Positions 23,074-28,879 of a DNA stretch of 28,879 nt are shown here, piece after piece. Source of the stretch: Chromera velia. Taxonomy: Eukaryota > Sar > Chromeraceae. Within the stretch, counting starts at the first letter, position 1, and every line of letters begins with the position of its first letter. The stretch covers positions 112,311 to 141,189 of the forward strand of contig JAHBMJ010004820.1 of assembly GCA_018398765.1 (NCBI GenBank). The letters run 5' to 3'. The notes below the pieces were generated by a model. It saw only the letters and a list, made by a program, of their open reading frames with translations, was not told the DNA's origin and ran no database searches. The translations under genes and the position numbers were made by a program.

Positions 23074-23139
23074 TGCATGCATGCAGACTTGAGCTCCGCG
23101 CGGCCGGCCGGCCGGCCCCCCCATGCAGTGTTGCATGCA
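23074..23139 (+). promoter_or_regulatory. TGCATGCA motifs upstream of the 4-TM gene
   Basis: TGCATGCA occurs at 23074, 23078 (overlapping) and 23132, about 370-430 bp upstream of the ATG at 23504. A CGCGCGGCCGGCCGGCCGG palindrome-rich stretch at 23097-23115 lies between. It may be one half of a motif cluster split by the candidate transposon. Confidence 0.38.
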
Positions 23140-23503
23140 TGCGCGCGATGCGTGTGTTGCACGCGAGTGTTGCGCGTTTTACAACATGCACCATACACGC
23201 ATATCTATATATATAGACGTCCGCATATACTTCTGAAGTGAATGTAATATGCACGCGAAAAAGACGTTTCTTTTCAAATCCCACGAATCTCGTGGATGCT
23301 TGCAAACTGCTGAAGACTCAAGGGTCTTGATGGTGCCCAGTAGAAAGAACACGGTGTAACAAGGACCTTTGCAGGTTGATCATTCATTCCCCTGAGTGAG
23401 CAACCGTTGTCCCGCATGCGAAAGGGTCACCTAATTTCCACTGCCAAAAGAACTTCAACAGCCGTGCGGCACAGCTAGCCGAAGGGCTTGGTGAGGATCA
23501 AAG

Positions 23504-24817
23504 ATGAGAGTGTCAGCGTTTACGGCACGGGACTTATTTGGCAGGCAGCTTGCCCTAGTAACTGTTCTCGTAAGCGGAGGAGAGACAGGCGTTGTTTGGG
23601 ACTTTCTGTCAAGGTGGAACGCGAAGAGAGGGATAACAAGAGCGCAGATGGAGAGTCAGACACGGGCTCAAGAGCCAGACAATGCAAATGAAAGTTTACC
23701 CTTTGAACAGCTTGATGTCTCATGTCTGCCAGAGGTGCGCGTCAACACTACTTTCAAGTTTCAAATTGTACGCCCCGAATGGCGAAATTCCATTGACCTT
23801 GGAAGGAAGCGCCAGGTCTTCTCGGCACTGAGGAACGTGTTGGTCTGCACGACTGACGTCCAAGGGCGGTTGTTCCTCTTGGATGCTGCTGAACAAGATA
23901 GCGAGACTGATTCTGTTGATGAAATCATGGATAGATGGAAGTCGCAGATCGAGGCACTGATGAGGATGCAACAGTCAGGTTGGCTTCTTTCTGTTCTCGA
24001 CGCATCTGTTTCCGAAGTTCAAATTCCACCAGTGGGAGAAAAGGAAAGGGAAGATGATCATGTCGTTTCTCCCATGCTTTCCTCTCCTCTGCCGGTGGTT
24101 CTTCTTGTCAGAGTGGGCAGTTCCGCTTCTCCTCTGTCGTCTAAGTTCGAGAGTCTGCTCAGACAGACTCGAGAGGAGATTGCTGCTGGGAATCACATCA
24201 GAGAAAGGAAAAGCAGTGATGACGGTGAGACAGAAACTCCCGAAGAAAGGGTGCAGTGTGAATTGATGTTCTGCCAAGATTTTGATCGGCAGGCTGTCAG
24301 CAGGGCAGTGACCTGGATCTGTAGGAATCGAGCAGTGCCGAGGGGTATCTGCGGTACAAGTTTGATGCACAGCCGTTTCCTTCATGCTACGTTCTTCGTC
24401 TTATCTTTGGTCTTGATGGTTTGTGCTGCTGTCTCCACATTGTTATGGCCAGAGGAAGGTTGTACTTTTTTGCAAGCTTTGAAGTGGACGCATTTTGGTT
24501 GCTTGCTGGTTTCAGGTCTTTTCCTTCGGGATTTCCAAATTCGGAAATCAGGCACCGTGGTACCTCTTTTCATCTGGTGCATGCTGACTGCCGCGACTTT
24601 ATGTGCAACCGTCACATTTTCTAATTCTTGTTTTCGTCAACGTGACGTCCAAAAACCAAAAGTGCCTCTGCCCTGGAGTCTGCTAAGCACCCTTACGCCT
24701 TTCGTTTTAACATCGGCGTTAGACGTTTTCACCGTGATTATGCAGTATCGTCTCTGGCGACTGCTTGAATCGTTCCGCAACGGCATTGGTGGGCTAGTCA
24801 CCTTACCAATTGAATAG
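23504..24817 (+). CDS. Intronless gene for a protein with four C-terminal membrane segments
   Basis: A single open frame of 437 residues, with an in-frame TGA twelve bases before the ATG. I do not recognise the family. Residues 1-290 are mostly soluble. The N-terminus is slightly hydrophobic (LFGRQLALVTVLV), followed by a mixed region (LFLLDAAEQDSETDSVDEIMDRW) and a region rich in charged residues (about 175-255). Four membrane segments follow: about 293-315 (HATFFVLSLVLMVCAAVSTLLW), a shorter one at 328-341, then 352-372 and 392-414, with a short basic tail. The layout, a cytosolic N-terminal domain plus a four-helix membrane bundle, suggests an integral membrane protein of unknown job. It is divergent from the channel gene and convergent with ARL6. 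Lack of introns contrasts with every other gene in the window and could mean a retrocopy or simply a single-exon gene; the coding frame itself is intact. Confidence 0.72.
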   Translation: MRVSAFTARDLFGRQLALVTVLVSGGETGVVWDFLSRWNAKRGITRAQMESQTRAQEPDNANESLPFEQLDVSCLPEVRVNTTFKFQIVRPEWRNSIDLGRKRQVFSALRNVLVCTTDVQGRLFLLDAAEQDSETDSVDEIMDRWKSQIEALMRMQQSGWLLSVLDASVSEVQIPPVGEKEREDDHVVSPMLSSPLPVVLLVRVGSSASPLSSKFESLLRQTREEIAAGNHIRERKSSDDGETETPEERVQCELMFCQDFDRQAVSRAVTWICRNRAVPRGICGTSLMHSRFLHATFFVLSLVLMVCAAVSTLLWPEEGCTFLQALKWTHFGCLLVSGLFLRDFQIRKSGTVVPLFIWCMLTAATLCATVTFSNSCFRQRDVQKPKVPLPWSLLSTLTPFVLTSALDVFTVIMQYRLWRLLESFRNGIGGLVTLPIE

Positions 24818-25617
24818 TAGAAAAACATCAGAAATGGCCTTCGAAGATTGGCCAAACGTGTATAAGAGACTCTTGATCCAAACAAAGCACAGGTAAAACC
24901 CTAGGTAAAACCTAAATTATGAATAAATAATTATGAATGACTATACGTTAAGTTGGTCAGCTCTTTAGAAACTTGCATACATGTATAAACTAATACAAGT
25001 GGGATATGTGATAAGTAAGCTAATATAAGTGGGATGATGTGGGATGCACTATTGGCTCCTAGATTGGCCCTATTGCACTATTGCAGTGTAGAGATATTAT
25101 AGGGTATTGATAAGTATTGATTTAAATTATAAGAATAATGTACAAGTAGTATTTGCTAAACTATATCATGACAATCACTTATAGTAGAAAAACTTAGAGA
25201 AAGAGCCTTCAAGTTCTGATAAACAAGTATATAACACAGCGTGAACGTTTTTTTGTTAATTTAAGTTAGTTTAAGCTTAAAAAAAAAAAATACACATGTA
25301 TATAATAATATATAGACTTACACTGTAAAATTGAGAGATAATTCGATAAAATTATTAGGGGCCCACTGGCATTTCAGAGAATAACTTGACATCCGACTTG
25401 CCTAGGTGACAGAACTTACGGCATAATATGATGCCCTAGCATTGTAATACTACTGGGCAGATCACTGTTCTTAAATTCATTGACTCATGACACTACGGCA
25501 TGATACATGCAGAAATTATGCAGTTAAATATTGACTGTTTTGAACAGTACCGGAGGTAGTCAACATTCAGCTGCAGGCAATACTAGAAGCAATAATTTAC
25601 CTAAAAAACTGTGGAAG
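24818..25617. other. AT-rich spacer between convergent genes
   Basis: No gene is supported. There is a short direct repeat, CTAATAYAAGTGGGAT, at about 24990 and 25020, an A run at 25280-25290 and AT-rich sequence with CTAGG words. Both flanking genes end here, so it should contain their 3' untranslated regions. Confidence 0.6.
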
Positions 25618-26644
25618 TTACTTTAGCTGATGTGCGGATCGTCGCGGGCTCATTCCTGCCCTCTCCTGCTGCAGCCTCTCCTTCAGCCGAGAGAGGAGCC
25701 AGGAAGCGCCGTCGACCAGACCTCTCCCATCGAGTGCGCTGCAGGACCTGCAAGGAACGCGGAGCAGAAAGGCAGAAAGGTCCAGGCAGAAGTCCATGGC
25801 ATCAGACCAACAACATACACAGGGGGGGCGGAACAGACGATTGAAGGGGGAAAGAGGGAGGAAGGCTAGGAGGAAGGAAAGAAAGAAAACAGGAGGGAGG
25901 ATAAAGAAAGAAAGGAAGAAAGAAAGAAAGAAAGAAAGAAAACAGGAGGGAGGAGAAAAAACCAAAGGAGCGAAGAGCGAGAAAAAAAGACCAAAAAAGA
26001 CACCAATTCAAGGAAAAACAAAAGGACAGACAGGAAATCAGATTCAGAAGAAAAATCCAACAAAGCATGGTGAGACTGTGTGTCCCACTGAGAATTCAAT
26101 CAATGATTGTTCCCTTTGATCAAGGACCTCAATCTTGTGAGTGAACGGGTAAGATTCCATTCTGAATTGTCGGGTAAGATTCCATTACTCTATACAGAAA
26201 TCAAAAAAGAGATACAGAGAGAAGAGATACAGAGAGGGAGACTTCCATCGATCTGGATACACTCAGACTGAACAACAGAAGAAGACAAGATGAATAAGAG
26301 ATAACACTAGCTCTTTTCTGACAGTCACCTTAAAGAGCCTGAAAGAAAGAACGCCCCGCCAAGTCTTTACGCAGGCAGACTTGTGGGCTGCTTTTGTCGG
26401 GTCCAATCCGCCTACCAGACAACTCCAAAAACACGCCAGAATGAAACAAGGCGAGTAAAGGACTTCGAAAAAAAACTTCTGACTGACAGCAGAAGACAAG
26501 GGCGTTTGGGGCTACTAAACATTTCCAAGTCGAGGGCTCTGGCGACGGTCTCTGCCCCTGCAGCAGCTCCGTAGTCAGCCTTGTTGGCAAGAACGAGAAC
26601 TGGGACCTCTCGCTCACGGAATTCTGTCATACACACACAAACGC

Positions 26645-26675
<31 letters not shown>

Positions 26676-26708
26676 TACATACATACGTACAAACACACAC
26701 ACACACAC

Positions 26709-26746
<38 letters not shown>

Positions 26747-26766
26747 AAACACATTCAACAAACACA

Positions 26767-26799
<33 letters not shown>

Positions 26800-26819
26800 A
26801 AACACATTCAACAAACACA

Positions 26820-26862
<43 letters not shown>

Positions 26863-27007
26863 GCCCACACACACACGCATGCATGCATGCATGCATGCAC
26901 AAACACACACATACACATACACATACACAAACACACACACTCACACAGAGACTCTCACTTTCTCTTTCTCTCTCTCTCTCTCTCTCACTCTCTCACTCAC
27001 TCACTCA

Positions 27008-27044
<37 letters not shown>

Positions 27045-28352
27045 CGTGTAGCCACAGACAAAAGGGTTACAGAGCGAAGACTCGTGCATGATTGCAGAGA
27101 GAAGGAGAGGTATGGAGGTAGTGGGGGAGAGAGGGGAAAAGAAAGACTTTCAATATTAGCCTTCGCTGTGACAGGTTGGATATCCTTCACGGAAAAGCCT
27201 ATGCAAGCGGTGCAGGTCGGACTTGTTTTTCGAACTTCGAATCAATCGCTTGAAGTTGAGTCACTGACGAAGTAAAATCAAGTTTGTCTGCGGTGTATGA
27301 TTTGTGTCGCTTGTAGCTTCTCCCAAGAACTGGAGCATTTTTCAATGCAGACCTTTCACTTTCTTTCTTGGACACTGTACGTATTTCTGCCTCTGTATCT
27401 GACTCTTCATATTTAGTCTCATATTCCTACTTCGCCTTCTCAAATAGACAGATGCTAGACGTACGGACCTGGATGCCAAAAAAGCTCCTGCAACTCATCT
27501 TTCGCCACAACGAAACGGAAACGGTCAGACGAGTCGACCACGAACACCACCGCCTGCAGCGCGCAAGAGGAACGCAAGCACAAGTCAGACAACACAGGTA
27601 GTTGAAGAAATCAAATTCAATCAAATTTACTTTTCTAATAGTAACTCTGTCTTCTCTCTCTTTCTTTGCACCTCCAGACTCCAGGCGAGCACCATTTCTC
27701 ACTTGACCTTTTTCATATCGTCTGCCAAATACTTGTGTCGAAAGTGTTGCCAGGCGCACATTCAGAAACGGAATACAGAAGCAACAGAGGCAGCCCCCCC
27801 ACATGGAGCAAAACGGTGGATGCTTATGTCAATGTGACATGCAGTCATGAATTGCGACAATTCAGAAGAGAGACTTTGATACGAAAGTGCCTTATGGTCG
27901 CATCCCGACTCACGTCACAGTCTGCGAAATGCCCTTCCCAGAGATGTCTGTATCTGCTCTGCCCAGACATGTCCGTGACGTGCAAGAGGACCCCTCCTTT
28001 CGTAAAGGACTCTGTCACGCAGCCGAGCGTGGGAAGACACTCCAGGGTTGCCTGCATGTGCAGTTGCATGTATGGATACGTCTATAACCACAAACATCTG
28101 TCCGCGTGGGCCAACAGAGTTTTCTCTCTTCGGTCACGCTTCTGTTGTGGCGGTTAATGTATGCTAGACATATGCAGGTGAATTACCCAGGCACAGAGCG
28201 AGAACCTGCCTGCTTTCTCTTCCCGCAAGCAAACGTACAGATGGGCTCTTCAACCGAGTGAGGACCGTACTCTTTCCGGCGTTGTCCAGACCAATGAGCA
28301 GAACCTTCGCTTCCGTCTTCCCCCTGTTGAACATATTCTTGAAGAGCGCCAT
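25618..28352 (-). CDS. ARL6: ARL6 (BBS3)-like small GTPase, complete, five exons
   Basis: Minus-strand exons are 28352-28239, 28051-27914, 27553-27469, 26623-26488 and 25747-25618: 603 nt, 200 residues. Donors are GTACGT, GTGAGT, GTCCGT and GTCAGT; acceptors are CATGCAG, GCTGCAG, GACAG and TTGCAG. An in-frame TGA precedes the ATG. G1 is GLDNAGKST (21-29), the switch I Thr is in PTLG, and G3 is [13 protein letters not shown], the ARL6 signature where most ARFs have DVGGQ. Next come [22 protein letters not shown]4 ANKAD and G5 SCSAL, then [18 protein letters not shown]6 in its GTP form recruits the BBSome to membranes at the ciliary base. Human ARL6 is 186 residues, so length fits, with a slightly longer C-terminus. 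Oddities: residue 2 is Ala rather than the myristoylatable Gly usual in ARFs, and the third intron is packed with CA repeats. The orthology call rests on the DMSGQ block and the VVAKDEL region. Confidence 0.93.
25850..26080. repeat. Purine-rich (GAAA)n tract with a duplicated segment
   Basis: It lies in the fourth ARL6 intron, so on the sense strand it is a long polypyrimidine tract before the last acceptor. A segment of GAAA units followed by ACAGGAGGGAGGA occurs twice, near 25880 and near 25930. A short pair, CGGGTAAGATTCCATT, follows at 26146 and 26171. Confidence 0.85.
26631..27040. repeat. (CA)n microsatellite with a higher-order unit, (TGCA)n and (TC)n
   Basis: About 410 bases in the third ARL6 intron. 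The segment ACTCAAACACATTCAACAAA recurs at 26743 and 26796 (period 53). (GCAT)n lies at 26877-26899, CT repeats at 26960-26990, then CA again. Predicted proteins of THTHTH type across it are artefacts. Confidence 0.93.
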
Positions 28353-28637
28353 CGTGCGCGTCTGCGGTGTCTGTTCAGCGTCTCAATCGATCACATCGGC
28401 AGCTTGTTTACTCACTCGTTCCAGTTTTCCAAGAAATTTATATACATGTATATGCGTGTGAGCAGATATATTTGTTCAGGACCCCTCAACTGTTGCACAT
28501 ATGCAGGCAGCCACGGAACCCGAGAAGCCGATGAGCCTTGCAATGATCTATGCGGGCGCAAAGAAGGGACTGCTCGATCCGTGGAGAACGGATTGAAAGA
28601 TCGAACGGAAACGCTAGAAGCACCATTTCTCAGTGCT

Positions 28638-28694
28638 ATCTATATATATATATCTGCAACACCTGAGCAACAGTATATATATATATATATATAT
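28638..28694. repeat. (TA)n repeats
   Basis: Two TATATA runs (28640-28651 and 28674-28694), about 290-340 bp upstream of the ARL6 start. They could contribute to a promoter, but simple repeats are common in this window. Confidence 0.8.
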
Positions 28695-28751
28695 AAACCC
28701 AGAACAGTTAATTGAGCTATGCAGTGTTGCGACACATGCACATTTATGGGT

Positions 28752-28837
28752 TGCATGCGCGCCTATTTGTACGCGGGCCATGCATGTGCGCGCGCTCGCG
28801 CGCGAAACCGCGCGAAACTGCAATACATATGCATGAA
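28752..28837 (-). promoter_or_regulatory. Candidate TGCATG motifs upstream of ARL6
   Basis: TGCATGCG at 28752, TGCATGTG at 28781 and TGCATGAA at 28830 lie 400-480 bp upstream of the ARL6 ATG. None is the perfect octamer, so support is weaker than at the other genes. Confidence 0.28.
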
Positions 28838-28879
28838 GCATAGCGTGACTTGAGGCGGAGAGGGAGATTTGGTTCTGGC

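Larger units (their letters stand above)
28353..28879. other. 5' region of ARL6
   Basis: No further gene is visible up to the window edge. The region holds TA-rich repeats, CG-alternating words near 28790-28815 and TGCATG motifs. Confidence 0.5.

Noticed and set aside
26330-26400. Possible ARL6 exon reading [10 protein letters not shown]
   Set aside because: It resembles a G5 motif, but joining exon 4 directly to 25747 gives [10 protein letters not shown] with exact frame and family length, leaving no place for it.
26581-27051. Open frame rich in Thr-His dipeptides
   Set aside because: It is a translation of the CA microsatellite in ARL6 intron 3, on the strand opposite the gene.
1-28879. 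CRISPR arrays, bacterial operons or ribosome binding sites
   Set aside because: The window has spliceosomal introns and eukaryotic gene structure; the 31-bp array has no spacers between its units.

Overview
This is a window of nuclear genomic DNA from an intron-rich, probably unicellular eukaryote. Coding exons are joined by GT-AG introns, most with a (C/T)TGCAG|G or CATGCAG|G acceptor. Introns and spacers are full of microsatellites, and gene islands alternate with AT-rich, TE-derived blocks. The gene content (a ciliary ARL6/BBS3-type GTPase, a six-TM channel with a non-canonical pore, a very long low-complexity AT-hook protein) and the enrichment of TGCATGCA, an octamer bound by ApiAP2 factors in apicomplexans, suggest an alveolate such as a chromerid alga. 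That assignment is inference.

Layout. (1) 1-3853, + strand: the 3' part of a coiled-coil gene, six phase-0 exons, one intron carrying a 31-bp minisatellite. (2) 3854-9040: an AT-rich block with a decayed LINE reverse transcriptase (5982-8066), then a GC-rich direct repeat just upstream of the next gene. (3) 9041-15663, + strand: a four-exon gene for a ~1950-residue AT-hook protein of unknown function. (4) 15664-17303: spacer between convergent genes, with a degenerate tandem repeat. (5) 17304-20425, - strand: a three-exon, single-domain voltage-gated-type ion channel. (6) 20842-23073: a candidate transposon bounded by perfect 15-bp terminal inverted repeats and a flanking 9-bp direct repeat. 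It holds a 400-base assembly gap and ~860 bp of tetranucleotide arrays. (7) 23504-24817, + strand: an intronless gene for a protein with four C-terminal membrane segments. (8) 25618-28352, - strand: a complete five-exon ARL6-like small GTPase gene.

The gene models were spliced by hand. Every join listed restores frame exactly: 205 codons for the first gene (3' part), 1951 for the AT-hook gene, 515 for the channel and 201 for ARL6, stops included. No operon-like logic links the genes. Possible shared themes are a cilium/membrane flavour (ARL6, channel, 4-TM protein) and a TGCATGC motif 200-480 bp upstream of all four complete starts. The candidate transposon sits inside such a motif cluster, between the divergent channel and 4-TM genes.
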